Of a stretch of 64,000 nt of DNA, positions 48,845 to 58,212 are shown piece after piece. Under the pieces are notes generated by a model. It had not been told where the DNA came from. It saw nothing but the letters and a program-made list of their open reading frames with translations, and made no database searches. The position numbers and the translations under genes are program-made. The stretch is from assembly GCA_016713785.1 (NCBI GenBank), contig JADJOM010000003.1:62001-126000 (forward strand), given 5' to 3'. Position 1 is the first letter of the stretch; the number at the start of each line of letters is the position of its first letter. The stretch comes from Gemmatimonadota bacterium (lineage in GTDB: Bacteria > Gemmatimonadota > Gemmatimonadetes > Gemmatimonadales > GWC2-71-9).

Positions 48845-50524
48845 TCAGGGCCCGTCGGTCACCGCCCCGAAGCAGGCGGACGAGACCTGCCGGGCGTACT
48901 TGGCCAGGACGCCGCGGGTGTAGCGGGCGGCCGGTGGCCGCCAGGCGGCGCGGCGGCGGGCGATCTCGGCCTCCGGCACCTCCAGCTGGAGGAGGCGGCG
49001 GGCGGCGTCGATGGTGATGCGGTCGCCCTCCTGGACGAGGGCGATGGTTCCGCCGGCGGCCGCCTCGGGAGCGACGTGCCCCACGACCATCCCGTACGTT
49101 CCGCCGGAAAACCGCCCGTCGGTGATGAGGCCGACGGAGTCGCCGAGTCCGGCACCGATGATGGCGGCGGTGGGCGAGAGCATCTCCCGCATGCCCGGTC
49201 CTCCGCGGGGACCCTCGTACCGGATGACCAGCACGTCTCCCGGGCGGATCCGGCCGCCGAGGATCGCGCCCAGGCAGTCTTCCTCCGACTCGAAGACGCG
49301 GGCCGGACCCGTCATGCTGGGCTGCTTGACGCCGGTGATCTTGGCCACGCTGCCCTCCTCCGCGAGGTTCCCGCGCAGGACGGCGAGGTGCCCCTGCGCA
49401 TACATCGGCCGGTCCCAGGGGCGGAGGACGTCCTGCCCCTCCGGGGGGGCCTCGGGAACGTCCCGCAGCACCTCGGCGATGGTCTGGCCGCTGATCGTCA
49501 GGCAGTCGCCGTGCAGCAGCCCATGCGCCAGGAGCATCTTCATCACCTGGGGGATGCCACCCACGCGGTGCAGGTCGGTCATGACATAGCGGCCCGAGGG
49601 CTTGAGGTCGCAGAGGACCGGCACCCGGGCCCGGATGGCCTCGAAGTCGTCGAGGGCGAGCGGCACGTGCGCGGCATGCGCGATCGCGAGCAGGTGGAGG
49701 ACCGCGTTGGTGGAGCCGCCGGTGGCCATGACCACGGTGATGGCGTTCTCGAAGGCGGCCCGGGTGAGGATCTGCCGCGGCGTGCGTCCGGCGCGGATGG
49801 CCTCCACCAGGACCGCGCCGGAGCGCGCCGCGCTCTCGGCCTTCTCGGCATCCTCCGCCGCCATCGTCGACGAGCCGGGAAGGCTCAGGCCCATCGCCTC
49901 GATGACGGACGACATGGTGTTGGCGGTATACATGCCGCCGCAGCTGCCGGCTCCGGGGCAGGCGTGGCACTCCACGGCGTGCAGCCGCTCGGCATCGATC
50001 CGGCCGGCGCTGAACTGGCCCACCGCCTCGAAGGCGCTGACGATCGTCAGGTCCTCGCCCTCGAGGTGCCCCGGCTTGATGGTGCCGCCGTAGACGAAGA
50101 TCGCCGGGATGCCCAGGCGCGCGATGGCGATCATCGCCCCCGGCATGTTCTTGTCGCACCCGCCGACCGCGAGCACGCCGTCCATGCTCTCGGCATTCAC
50201 GGCGGTCTCGATGGAGTCGGCGATCACCTCGCGCGAAACCAGGGAGTACTTCATCCCCTGGGTGCCCATCGAGATGCCATCGCTCACGGTGATGACGCCG
50301 AAGAGCTGGGGCATGGCCCCCGCGTCGCGGATGGCGGCCTCCGCGCGGCGCGCCAGCAGGTCCAGCCCGGCGTTGCAGGGGGTGATGGTGCTGTAGCCGT
50401 TGGCGACGCCGACGATGGGCTTCTCGAAGTCGCCCTCGGTGAACCCGACGGCGCGCAGCATGGCGCGGTTGGGGGCGCGCTGGACGCCCTGCGTGACGGC
50501 GCGGCTGCGGAGGTTGTGCGGCAT
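48845..50524 (-). CDS. ilvD: Dihydroxy-acid dehydratase
   Basis: A 559-residue Fe-S enzyme dehydrating dihydroxyisovalerate in valine, leucine and isoleucine synthesis. Cluster cysteines lie in [11 protein letters not shown] and [16 protein letters not shown]; the substrate loop [20 protein letters not shown] is present. It is outside the leu/ilv operon, on the other strand 1.8 kb beyond leuB. TAGATT at 50567-50572 could be its -10. With it, every step from pyruvate to the branched-chain keto acids is encoded here. Confidence 0.97.
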   Translation of the reverse strand: MPHNLRSRAVTQGVQRAPNRAMLRAVGFTEGDFEKPIVGVANGYSTITPCNAGLDLLARRAEAAIRDAGAMPQLFGVITVSDGISMGTQGMKYSLVSREVIADSIETAVNAESMDGVLAVGGCDKNMPGAMIAIARLGIPAIFVYGGTIKPGHLEGEDLTIVSAFEAVGQFSAGRIDAERLHAVECHACPGAGSCGGMYTANTMSSVIEAMGLSLPGSSTMAAEDAEKAESAARSGAVLVEAIRAGRTPRQILTRAAFENAITVVMATGGSTNAVLHLLAIAHAAHVPLALDDFEAIRARVPVLCDLKPSGRYVMTDLHRVGGIPQVMKMLLAHGLLHGDCLTISGQTIAEVLRDVPEAPPEGQDVLRPWDRPMYAQGHLAVLRGNLAEEGSVAKITGVKQPSMTGPARVFESEEDCLGAILGGRIRPGDVLVIRYEGPRGGPGMREMLSPTAAIIGAGLGDSVGLITDGRFSGGTYGMVVGHVAPEAAAGGTIALVQEGDRITIDAARRLLQLEVPEAEIARRRAAWRPPAARYTRGVLAKYARQVSSACFGAVTDGP

Positions 50525-50566
50525 GGCGGGAACGGGGGTCGGGGAAGGCGTGGCGCGGACCGACGG

Positions 50567-50572
50567 AATCTA
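50567..50572 (-). promoter_or_regulatory. Putative -10 element TAGATT for ilvD
   Basis: TAGATT on the minus strand, 42 bases before the ATG; one of seven TAGRTT copies near gene starts. Confidence 0.4.
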
Positions 50573-50664
50573 ATGGCGCCCGGCGGGGGCCGCAGCCGGG
50601 GTCGCCCCAACGACACAGGGGGCCGGAGCCCCCTGTTTCTGCCTGCGGGACGGGTGGCGGGCGC

Positions 50665-51066
50665 CTATTTGACGCCGGCCAGCGTCTCCTGGAGCGCCGC
50701 CCGCTGCACCTCGTCCGCGGTGACCGGGGTGAGTGCGGCATTGTCGGCCTCGCCGGTACGAATGCGGATGACGCGCTCGATCGGCTGGACGAAGATCTTG
50801 CCGTCCCCGACCTCGCCGGTGCGCGCGGCCGACAGGATGGCCTTGATGCAGGGCTCGACGAACGGCTCGGAACAGGCCATCTCGACCTTGACCTTCTCCC
50901 GGAACTCGAGGATGACCTGGGCGCCGCGGTAGGTCTCGACCAGCTCGCGTTCGCCGCCGTGGCCGCTGACGCGGGAAATGGTGACGCCGGTGATCCCGGC
51001 CCGGAACAGGGCCGCCTTCACCTCCGGCAGCTTCTCGGGCCGGATGACCGTGGTGATGAGCTTCAT
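50665..51066 (-). CDS. glnB: P-II family nitrogen regulatory protein
   Basis: A 133-residue trimeric signal protein reporting 2-oxoglutarate and ATP/ADP, binding Amt to block it. The T-loop Tyr is in ELVETYRGAQ and the B/C-loop signature in TGEVGDGKIFV, ending RIRTGE. It is longer than most P-II proteins (112) by a ~20-residue C-terminal tail. It follows amt in the same direction, 169 bp downstream, so it may equally be called glnK. GGAGCG precedes the ATG. Confidence 0.95.
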   Translation of the reverse strand: MKLITTVIRPEKLPEVKAALFRAGITGVTISRVSGHGGERELVETYRGAQVILEFREKVKVEMACSEPFVEPCIKAILSAARTGEVGDGKIFVQPIERVIRIRTGEADNAALTPVTADEVQRAALQETLAGVK

Positions 51067-51235
51067 GGTCCGCTCCTGCGTGGAAGAAGGGTGAGGGGGG
51101 ACTGCCCGCCGCCTGCCGCCTGCCATCGCTCCTCGAGATCCCTGGCCAGTCCGCGCCCCGGGGTGGGGGCGGCAGGAACGCCGCGAATGGATGACCGGCA
51201 ACCGATGACGGGCAGACCCCCTTTCTTTTCGAGAC

Positions 51236-52822
51236 TCAGGCCGCGGCCTTGCTGGCCTTGGTGGTGGCGTGGGCCGAGGCCGACGCGAGCACCACCGCGG
51301 ACGAGATGTCCTGCGTGTCGGGGTAGGCCAGCGCCCCCACCTCCGGGATGTCGAGACCCAGTTCCTCGGCATCGGCCGAGACGCGGTGGCCGCCGACGAT
51401 GAGCCCAATGACCTGCCAGCAGACGAAGGCCAGCGCGCCGACCACGACGATGTTGGTCACGATCCCGATCGACTGCGCCGCCAGCTGGCTGGCATCGCCG
51501 TAGAAGAGCCCGCGCACGCCGCCCGCCACGCCGTTCCAGCCCTCGCCATAGGTGCCGTCGGCAAAGAGGCCGAGGGCAAACACGCCCCAGAGCCCATTGA
51601 CGCCATGCACCGCGATGGCGCCCACCGGGTCGTCGATCCGGAGCGTGCGTTCAACGAAGTACACCGCCCAGCAGACCAGCACCCCCGCGATGCCACCGAT
51701 CAGCACGGCCACCGGCGCGGTCACGAAGGCACAGGGGGCAGTGATCGCCACCAGGCCAGCCAGCACGCCGTTCGCCAGCATCGAGGGGTCCGGCTTCCCG
51801 AACCGCGTCCACATGTAGATCATCGCCGTGATGCTACCCGCCGCCCCAGCCAGCATCGTATTGGTGGCCACGACCCCGATGCGCAGGTCGGTGCCGGCAA
51901 GGGTGCTGCCGGCGTTGAAGCCGAACCAGCCAAAGCAGAGCACGAAGGTGCCGAAGATCGCCATCGGGATGTTGTGCCCGGGGATCGCGTTGACCTGCCC
52001 GTTGGGGCCGTACTTGCCGCGCCGCGCACCCAGCAGCTTGCCGGTGACCAGGCCGATCACGCCGCCGGTGAGGTGCACCACCGAGGAGCCCGCGAAGTCG
52101 ACGTGGCCGTGCCCGAGGCCGGCGTTGCTCCCGAGCTGCGACAGCCATCCGCCACCCCAGACCCAGTTGGCGTACAGCGGATAGATCAGGCCCCCGATGG
52201 CCAGGCTCAGCCCGAGGAACGAGGTGAACTTCCACCGCTCGGCGAGCACGCCGGTGGGAATGGTCGCGGTGGTGTCCATGAAGACCATCTGGAACAGGAA
52301 GTAGGCGAAGACCGGCGCGGTGTAGTTGATGCCGGTCAGGAAGAACCCCGACAGGCCCATCAGGTTCCAGGTATGGCCCCCGAGCGAGATGCTCAGGGCC
52401 TTGGTGAGCGTGGCGGTCTCGGCCGTCTGCCCCAGGGGCAGGATGGGACCAAGGCCGCCGGCCTGGATCGCGAACCCGCAGGCCCAGTAGGCCATCATCG
52501 CCACGCCGTACACCATGAAGTTCATGGTGGCGGTGTGGGCCGCGTTCTTGGCACGGGTGAAGCCGGTCTCGACCATCGCGAAGCCGAGCTGCATCAGCAT
52601 CACCAGGAAGCCCGCCACCAGCGTCCACACGAAGTTGACCGCGACCCCACTGGCGACCGCCGCGGTATTCGCCGCCTGCGCGACGGAATCGGCGGTGGAG
52701 GCCACCGCGGTGACTGCCGGGGCAGCCAGCGCGGCGGCCGAATCGACTGGCGCGGCCTGGGCGGCCAGGGCCGCCGGCGCGGCCAGGACGGCCAGCACAA
52801 GGAGGAGTCGGGATCGTGACAT
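51236..52822 (-). CDS. amt: Ammonium transporter (Amt/MEP family)
   Basis: A 528-residue membrane protein. A signal peptide (LLLVLAVLAAPAALAAQA) and an Ala-rich periplasmic stretch precede eleven transmembrane helices of the AmtB fold, including MVETGFTRAKN, DFAGSSVVHLTGG and GFNAGST. Pore His residues are in VHLTGG and AVHGVNG. The cytoplasmic C-tail would contact P-II. A TTGACA promoter and two strong leader hairpins lie upstream. Confidence 0.96.
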   Translation of the reverse strand: MSRSRLLLVLAVLAAPAALAAQAAPVDSAAALAAPAVTAVASTADSVAQAANTAAVASGVAVNFVWTLVAGFLVMLMQLGFAMVETGFTRAKNAAHTATMNFMVYGVAMMAYWACGFAIQAGGLGPILPLGQTAETATLTKALSISLGGHTWNLMGLSGFFLTGINYTAPVFAYFLFQMVFMDTTATIPTGVLAERWKFTSFLGLSLAIGGLIYPLYANWVWGGGWLSQLGSNAGLGHGHVDFAGSSVVHLTGGVIGLVTGKLLGARRGKYGPNGQVNAIPGHNIPMAIFGTFVLCFGWFGFNAGSTLAGTDLRIGVVATNTMLAGAAGSITAMIYMWTRFGKPDPSMLANGVLAGLVAITAPCAFVTAPVAVLIGGIAGVLVCWAVYFVERTLRIDDPVGAIAVHGVNGLWGVFALGLFADGTYGEGWNGVAGGVRGLFYGDASQLAAQSIGIVTNIVVVGALAFVCWQVIGLIVGGHRVSADAEELGLDIPEVGALAYPDTQDISSAVVLASASAHATTKASKAAA

Positions 52823-52849
52823 CGCAGGGTCCGGGTTCAGGGTGGCATC

Positions 52850-52898
52850 CTCCCGGTCCGGCAGACCGGGAGCCTCGTGCGGTCCCACCAGAGGGACC
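52850..52898 (-). promoter_or_regulatory. Two hairpins in the amt leader
   Basis: A perfect 9-bp stem (52850-52858 with 52864-52872) and a GGTCCC/GGGACC stem (52881-52886 with 52893-52898) lie in the ~105-base amt leader. No T run follows, so they are not simple terminators. Confidence 0.5.
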
Positions 52899-52930
52899 GG
52901 AATCGCCGTGGGCTGGTGGCTACCCGGGTG

Positions 52931-52959
52931 AAACTAGCCGAGTACTGCATAAGTGTCAA
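52931..52959 (-). promoter_or_regulatory. amt promoter
   Basis: TTGACA (52954-52959) - 17 bp - TAGTTT (52931-52936). The region 52930-53040 is unusually AT-rich for this window and otherwise shows no gene. Confidence 0.65.
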
Positions 52960-53042
52960 GTGGCACGTGCAGAATATGCAAGAAATTGCCGACAAGTTGC
53001 AGCAAAGCGACTGATAGAGCGTGGAAATGATCATGAAAAATG

Positions 53043-53069
53043 AAAAAGCCGCACGAAATTCCGCGCGGC
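53043..53069 (-). terminator. Intrinsic terminator after the DJ-1 family gene
   Basis: On the minus strand a 7-bp stem (one G-U) with an 8-base loop is followed by TTTTT and a second T run, 68 bp after the DJ-1 stop. Confidence 0.75.
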
Positions 53070-53136
53070 ATGCAATCTCGTCATTTCAGTGGATTCTCAG
53101 GTCACAACCCTCAACACCCGCCCCGCCAACGACTTG

Positions 53137-53757
53137 CTATACCCCCTCGTCCCGCAGCCCCTCTTCGTTCCGATCCCAGTGGTACTCCATGTAACTCGCG
53201 GTCTCCTCGGCCAGCTCCGACCCCAGCAGCCGCTCCACGACGTGCAACGACATGTCCAGACCGGCCGAGACCCCGGCCGAACTGATCACCCGCCCAGTGT
53301 CGAGGAAGCGCTCCCCCTCCCGGACCACCGCCAGGGGGGCGACGTCCCGGAGCAGCCCCACGGCTGCATGGTGGGTCGCGGTCTCCAGGCCATCGAGCAA
53401 CCCCGCCTTGCCGAGCAGCAGGGAGCCCGTGCACACGGACAGGACCAGTTCCGCCTGCGCCGCGGCCTGGCGGATCCACGCGATCAGCGCCGCGTTGCCC
53501 ACCTCGCGTCGGGTGCCGAGCCCGCCCGGCACGAGCAGGATCTCGGCGGCGGGCGCATCGGCGAGGGTGTGATGGGGCAGCAGTGTCAGGCCCCCACGCA
53601 GGTGGACCGGGCCGGGGCGTTCCGCGACCAGCACGACGCGGAACGGCTCGAGCCCGTGGCGGCGGCCGGCCACCGAGAAGACCTCGAAGGGGCCGGCCAC
53701 ATCCAGGACCTCGGCATCGTCGAAGACGAGGAGGGACACCGTGCGAGTGGGAGCCAT
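53137..53757 (-). CDS. DJ-1/PfpI family protein (GlxA-type amidotransferase-like domain)
   Basis: A 206-residue protein with a class I amidotransferase-like fold. The nucleophile Cys is in ELVLSVCTGSLLLGKAG, with LLVPGGLGTR before it and SSAGVSAGLDMSLHVV after. It resembles the stand-alone N-domain of GlxA-like regulators and isonitrile hydratase; it has no AraC DNA-binding part. Substrate unknown. ATG 53757 is preferred; a TTG at 53781 would extend it. Confidence 0.85.
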   Translation of the reverse strand: MAPTRTVSLLVFDDAEVLDVAGPFEVFSVAGRRHGLEPFRVVLVAERPGPVHLRGGLTLLPHHTLADAPAAEILLVPGGLGTRREVGNAALIAWIRQAAAQAELVLSVCTGSLLLGKAGLLDGLETATHHAAVGLLRDVAPLAVVREGERFLDTGRVISSAGVSAGLDMSLHVVERLLGSELAEETASYMEYHWDRNEEGLRDEGV

Positions 53758-53876
53758 GGCGGTGGGGTTGGGGTGCAGCAAAGGTAGGGCAGGATGGGGA
53801 TTCGGGTAACCGGGTGCGGACGGCCCGGGGGCTCGGACGTGACGCCGGTCCCCTACTCCCCTCCCCCCGCCTTCCC

Positions 53877-53882
53877 TAGATT
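53877..53882 (+). promoter_or_regulatory. Putative -10 element TAGATT for the second kinase gene
   Basis: TAGATT ends 6 bases before the kinase ATG, implying a leaderless transcript. Confidence 0.5.
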
Positions 53883-53888
53883 CGTCCC

Positions 53889-55631
53889 ATGGCCGAGGCC
53901 CCCTGTCCGACCTGCAAGACCCCCGTCCCGTCCGCCGCCCTGTACTGCCCGAACTGCGGCAGCCGCACGGGCAGCGGCGACTCCAAGGTCGAACCGCAGC
54001 CCGCGCTGGACGTTCCCACGCTGCTCGCGCTGGCGCTCGGCACCAAGTACGAGGTGCGCCGGATGCTCGGCGAGGGGGGCTTCGCGCAGGTCTACGAGGT
54101 GTTCGACACCGACCTGCAGCGGCGCCTGGCGGTCAAGGTGCTCAAGCCGGACATCGCGTGGTCGGCGGGCATGCTGGAGCGCTTCCGGCAGGAGTGCCGG
54201 TCCATCGCGCGGCTCTCCCATCCGAACATCCTGGCCATCCACTTCGTGGGCGAGGGGCAGGGGCTGGTCTACTACGCCATGCCCTTCGTGGAAGGCGAGG
54301 CCCTGGCCAGCCTGCTCCGGCGCGGCGGGGCCCTGACGCCCGAGCGGGCCCTCGGCATCCTGCGCCCCCTCCTCGACGCGCTCTCCCATGCCCACGGGCA
54401 GGGGCTGATCCACCGCGACATCAAGCCCGACAACATCATGCTCGAAGCCAGCACCGGGCGGCCGCTGCTGGTGGACTTCGGGATCGCCAAGCGCCTCGAT
54501 GGCGAGGGGCATCGCACCCAGACCGGCTTCGTGGTGGGCACGCCGCAGTACATGAGCCCCGAGCAGGCGCTCGGCCAGGGCGACGTCGACGCGCGTTCCG
54601 ACCTCTACGCGGTGGGCGCGGTGCTCTACCAGATGGTGACCGGCGCCCCGCCGTTCGAGGGGGACACCAGCCAGGAGATCGTGGGCAAGCACCTGAGCGA
54701 GCCGGCCCCCATCGCCAGCGCCAAGAACGCCCGCATTCCGGGGTGGCTCTCGGACGTGATCGTCCGCTGCCTGGCCAAGCGGCCGGCCGAGCGGTACCAG
54801 TCCGCCGCGATGCTGCTCGAGGCGGTGGAGGCGGGCCGCCTTTCGGGTCCGCAGGAGGGGGTGAGCGCTGAGCGGGTTGCCCGGAAGCTGCAGGAGGATG
54901 CCACCGCGATCATGCCGAGCGCGGAGCAGCGCCGCGCCACGCCGCCGCCGGTCCGGCCGTCCCGGAGCGTCTCCGGCGCCGGGGTGGTCCGCGAGGCGCC
55001 GGCCGCGCCCCCCGCGGCGACGGGCGGCCGGCGCTGGCCGCTGCTCCTCCTGGTGCTGCTGCTGGGCGGCGGGGCGGGGGGGTGGTTCCTGCTCACCCGG
55101 AACGCGACGCTGGTCGTCGAGAACCGGCTGGTCGACCCGATCAAGGTGACGGTGGGGAGCGAGACCCGCGAGGTGACGCCGGGAGCGAGCATCGAGCTGA
55201 CGGTGCGGACCGGGCAGCCGCTGGTGGCGCAGTGGTTCCTGGTGCGGCCGGTGGGTCCGGACGGCCAGCCGCTCGGCATGGAACTGCAGGGCAGTGTCAC
55301 CCGGCCCGAGCCCAAGGGCCGGCTGCTCTACACCGTGGACGCGGCGGACACCGAGACCCCCGCCTTCGCGCCGCTCATCACCAACGCCACCACCACTCCC
55401 CTCAGCCTGGTGGTGAACGCGGGCACCGTGAACGCGCAGCCGTGCCGCTGCAGCGTGCCGCCGGGCGCCACCCGCGCCCATATCGGCTACTACCCGCTCT
55501 ACCTCAACAGCGCGGTCGAGGCCAACGGGCCTGGGGGCCAGCCCGCCCGGTTCCGGGATCTTGGCAAGGCCGTGGACCGGACCGACGGCACCGTGGGGCT
55601 GCGGTTCGAGGCGAAGGACTTCCTCCCTTGA
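53889..55631 (+). CDS. Membrane Ser/Thr protein kinase with N-terminal zinc ribbon
   Basis: A 580-residue Hanks-type kinase. Order: zinc ribbon (Cys6, 9, 20, 23), kinase domain (~52-320) with GEGGFAQVYE, VKVLKP, HRDIKPDN (His175, Asp177) and VDFG, a Pro/Ala linker, one transmembrane helix (~386-403) and a ~175-residue extracytoplasmic beta-rich domain. All catalytic residues are kept. The outer domain may sense an envelope signal. The stop is directly followed by that of the convergent Sel1 gene. Confidence 0.92.
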   Translation: MAEAPCPTCKTPVPSAALYCPNCGSRTGSGDSKVEPQPALDVPTLLALALGTKYEVRRMLGEGGFAQVYEVFDTDLQRRLAVKVLKPDIAWSAGMLERFRQECRSIARLSHPNILAIHFVGEGQGLVYYAMPFVEGEALASLLRRGGALTPERALGILRPLLDALSHAHGQGLIHRDIKPDNIMLEASTGRPLLVDFGIAKRLDGEGHRTQTGFVVGTPQYMSPEQALGQGDVDARSDLYAVGAVLYQMVTGAPPFEGDTSQEIVGKHLSEPAPIASAKNARIPGWLSDVIVRCLAKRPAERYQSAAMLLEAVEAGRLSGPQEGVSAERVARKLQEDATAIMPSAEQRRATPPPVRPSRSVSGAGVVREAPAAPPAATGGRRWPLLLLVLLLGGGAGGWFLLTRNATLVVENRLVDPIKVTVGSETREVTPGASIELTVRTGQPLVAQWFLVRPVGPDGQPLGMELQGSVTRPEPKGRLLYTVDAADTETPAFAPLITNATTTPLSLVVNAGTVNAQPCRCSVPPGATRAHIGYYPLYLNSAVEANGPGGQPARFRDLGKAVDRTDGTVGLRFEAKDFLP

Positions 55632-56333
55632 TCACTGCGGGATGACCACCGTGCCGCTCCGGAGCAGGAGCGGCAGGTGGCAGGCGGCGTTGTTCCCCAC
55701 CCGGCAGGCCTTCCCGTACAGCGCGATCGCCCGGTCCTCGTCCCGCGGCACGCCGCGTCCCTCCTCGTACTGCTTCCCCAGGCGGACGCAGCTGTTCGCC
55801 TCGTTCCGGTCACAGCCCAGCTGGTAGAAGGCCGCGGAGCGCGCCGGGTCGGTGAAGGTGCCGACCCCGCGCTCGAAGCGGTCGCCCAGGCGGAGGCAGG
55901 CACGGGCAAAGCCGAGCCGGCAGGCCTGCTCGGCCAGCTGGTCGGCCTGCCCCTGGTTCGCGATCATCCCGCGCCCCTCCTCCGCCGCGCGCGAGGCCTC
56001 ATCGCAGCCGGCGGCGTCGCCGTCATTGCAGGCGCGCCGGAACAGCGCCAGCGCGCGGCCGGGGTCGCTGTTGAGGTAGAGCCCGCCGGTCAGCCAGCGG
56101 CCGAGCAGGGTGCAGCCGGCGGGGGTACGGAGGTCGCAGGCGTAGAGGGCCAGCCGCTCGGCGCGTGCGGCGTCGGCGCGGGTGCCGATCCCGCCCATGA
56201 GCAGCTCGGCCAGTCGGACGCACTCGGGACCTACCGCGGCGTTGCAGCCGGCGGTGCGGGCGGCCACCTCGTCGGCCTGTGCCGCCAGGGGCGCCGCGCC
56301 GAGCAGCAGCACGAGCCCGAGGGCGCGCCTCAC
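55632..56333 (-). CDS. Exported cysteine-rich Sel1-repeat protein
   Basis: A 233-residue protein with a signal peptide (ALGLVLLLGAAPLAAQA) and about five Sel1-like helical repeats, each carrying paired cysteines (CNAAVGPECVRLA, CDLRTPAGCTLLG, CNDGDAAGCDEA, CRLGFARACLRLG, CDRNEANSCVRLG). This resembles Helicobacter Hcp proteins, where each repeat has a disulfide. It probably binds proteins in the periplasm. GTG 56333 overlaps the dinB stop as GTGA. Confidence 0.85.
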   Translation of the reverse strand: MRRALGLVLLLGAAPLAAQADEVAARTAGCNAAVGPECVRLAELLMGGIGTRADAARAERLALYACDLRTPAGCTLLGRWLTGGLYLNSDPGRALALFRRACNDGDAAGCDEASRAAEEGRGMIANQGQADQLAEQACRLGFARACLRLGDRFERGVGTFTDPARSAAFYQLGCDRNEANSCVRLGKQYEEGRGVPRDEDRAIALYGKACRVGNNAACHLPLLLRSGTVVIPQ

Positions 56334-57565
56334 GATTCCCCCTTGGGGCCGGGACCGCGACGCCCACGGAGCGCCAGCGTCCGCGCCGGTGTCACCGCAT
56401 CGAATCCGAACCGCTCCCGCACCTTGTCCACGGCCTGGGTCAGCTCGCGGAGCCGGGTGCGCTCGGGCGACTCGAACAGGTCCGCCGGGGTGGCTTCCGT
56501 GAGGTTGGTGGCGGCGAGCCCGATCAGGCGGATGCCCTGCCGCCGCCGGCGGGCCTCCTCGAAGGCCGGCAGGAACAGCGCCCGCGCCGGGGCGAGCAGC
56601 TCGGCATCGAGGTCGGTGGGTTGCGGCAGCGTGCGCCGGCGGGTGACGGTGTGGAAGTCGCCGTGGCGGAGCTTGAGCGTCACGGTCCGGGCCACCAGCC
56701 CGGATTCCCGGAGGTCGGCCCCGACCAGCCCCGCGAACCGCACCAGCAGCCCATCGAGGTGGTCGGGGTCGGTGGCGTCGCGGGCCAGGGTGGTCTCGCG
56801 GCTGACCGATCGCGCCGGGCGCCCGGCGTGCAGCGCGGCGGTGCCGTGGCCATGGGCCCGCCACTTGAGCTCGCGGGCGTAGTCGCCCACCAGGCGCGCC
56901 AGGTCGGGTTCGGACAGCGCCTGCACCTGGGCCACCTGGGTGAGCCCCAGCTGCCGCAGCCGTTCCCCGGTCCGCGGCCCGATGCCGGGCAGGGCGCGCA
57001 GTTCGAGGCCGGCCACGAAGCCCTCCTCCCAGCCGGCGCGGACCTCGCAGATGCCGCGCGGCTTGGCGTAGTCGGAGGCGAGCTTGGCGACCATGCGGTT
57101 GGGCCCGATGCCGATGCTCGAGTCGAGCCCGGTCTCTGCGCTGACCTCGGCGCGGAGGCGCTCCGCCACGGGCATCAGGGACACCGGGTAGAGCGCCTCG
57201 GTGCCGGTGAAGTCGAGGTACCCCTCATCCAGGGAGGCCATGGCCACCACCGGCGAATGCCGGCCGAGCACTGTGCGCACCGCCCGCGAGGCCTCGCGGT
57301 AGTGGGCGAAGCTCCCTTGGAAGAAGGTGGCGCCGGGGCAGAGCCGCGCCGCCTGGGCGATGGGCATGCCGGAGCGGACGCCGAACCGGCGCGCCCCGTA
57401 CGACGCCGACTGCACCACGCCGCGCGACTCGCGCCGGCCGCCGACCACCAGCAGGTCGACGTCGCGCAGTTCGGGGTGGCGCTGGCGGCAGACCTCGACG
57501 AAGAAGGCATCGAGGTCCACGTGCATGATGCGTGGGGGCACCGGGCGGCTCCAGGGCGGGGACAC
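56330..57565 (-). CDS. dinB: DNA polymerase IV (Y family)
   Basis: A 411-residue translesion polymerase. MHVDLDAFFVEV and SLDEGYLDFTG supply the catalytic acids (usually SIDEAYLD); an HhH and the little-finger domain follow (LPGIGPRTGERLRQLGL, TLKLRHGDFHTVTR). No clamp-binding motif was identified at the C-terminus. TAGATT at 57588-57593, 22 bases before the ATG, may be its -10; no LexA box was recognised. It is coupled to the exported Sel1 gene, an unexpected pairing. Confidence 0.95.
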   Translation of the reverse strand: MSPPWSRPVPPRIMHVDLDAFFVEVCRQRHPELRDVDLLVVGGRRESRGVVQSASYGARRFGVRSGMPIAQAARLCPGATFFQGSFAHYREASRAVRTVLGRHSPVVAMASLDEGYLDFTGTEALYPVSLMPVAERLRAEVSAETGLDSSIGIGPNRMVAKLASDYAKPRGICEVRAGWEEGFVAGLELRALPGIGPRTGERLRQLGLTQVAQVQALSEPDLARLVGDYARELKWRAHGHGTAALHAGRPARSVSRETTLARDATDPDHLDGLLVRFAGLVGADLRESGLVARTVTLKLRHGDFHTVTRRRTLPQPTDLDAELLAPARALFLPAFEEARRRRQGIRLIGLAATNLTEATPADLFESPERTRLRELTQAVDKVRERFGFDAVTPARTLALRGRRGPGPKGES

Positions 57566-57587
57566 GAGCGAGGTCCCACCAGCCCGG

Positions 57588-57593
57588 AATCTA
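57588..57593 (-). promoter_or_regulatory. Putative -10 element TAGATT for dinB
   Basis: TAGATT on the minus strand, 22 bases before the dinB ATG; one of seven TAGRTT copies near gene starts. Confidence 0.4.
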
Positions 57594-57696
57594 GCCGGAC
57601 GGCCGGCCGTCCTCCCTGTCCGCGGCCGACTGGCCCCCCGCCACGGGGTCGCTTACCGTTCAGCCACCTGTCCCACGACTGTCCGGAGCCGATCCC

Positions 57697-58212
57697 ATGA
57701 CGCCAAGCAAGGGCCTGCAGCAGGCCATGAACGACCAGATCCGCAAGGAATTCGAGTCCGCCTACATCTATCTCTCCATGGCCGCGTGGATGGAGGACCA
57801 GAACCTCCCCGGCTTTGCCGCCTGGCTGCGGCTGCAGGCCCGCGAGGAGAGCACCCACGCGATGAAGATCTTCGACCACCTGATCGACCGGGGGTGCCGG
57901 GTGGAGTTGCAGCCGCTCGCCGGGCCGCCCACCGACTTCAAGTCGTCGCTGCACATCTTCCAGGAAGTGAAGAAGCACGAGGAGAAGGTCACCAAGAGCA
58001 TCAACGACCTCTACGGCTTGGCCCTGGACGACCGGGACTACGCCAGCCAGGTCTTCATCCAGTGGTTCATCACCGAGCAGGTCGAGGAAGAGAAGAACTC
58101 GAGCCAGGTGCTGGAGAGCGTGCGCCGGGTGGGCGACAACCAGGCGGCGCTGGTGATGCTCGACCGCGAGCTGGGCTCGCGGACCTCGGCGGACGAGGAC
58201 GGCGAGGAGTGA
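57697..58212 (+). CDS. Ferritin (non-haem iron storage)
   Basis: A 171-residue four-helix bundle that would assemble as a 24-mer oxidising and storing iron. Ferroxidase residues are in KEFESAYIYLSMAAW, LRLQAREESTHAMKIFDH and FIQWFITEQVEEEK, matching bacterial FtnA-type ferritins (no haem Met52 as in bacterioferritin is recognisable). The stop overlaps the next gene as GTGA. Confidence 0.94.
   Translation: MTPSKGLQQAMNDQIRKEFESAYIYLSMAAWMEDQNLPGFAAWLRLQAREESTHAMKIFDHLIDRGCRVELQPLAGPPTDFKSSLHIFQEVKKHEEKVTKSINDLYGLALDDRDYASQVFIQWFITEQVEEEKNSSQVLESVRRVGDNQAALVMLDRELGSRTSADEDGEE

Noticed and set aside
52945..53000. Possible sigma-54 promoter upstream of amt (GGCA...TTGCA on the minus strand)
   Set aside because: The distance between GG and GC is 9 bases, not the required 10, while a normal TTGACA-N17-TAGTTT promoter is nearby.
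57566..57696. LexA box upstream of dinB
   Set aside because: No CTGT-N8-ACAG or close variant was found in the spacer.
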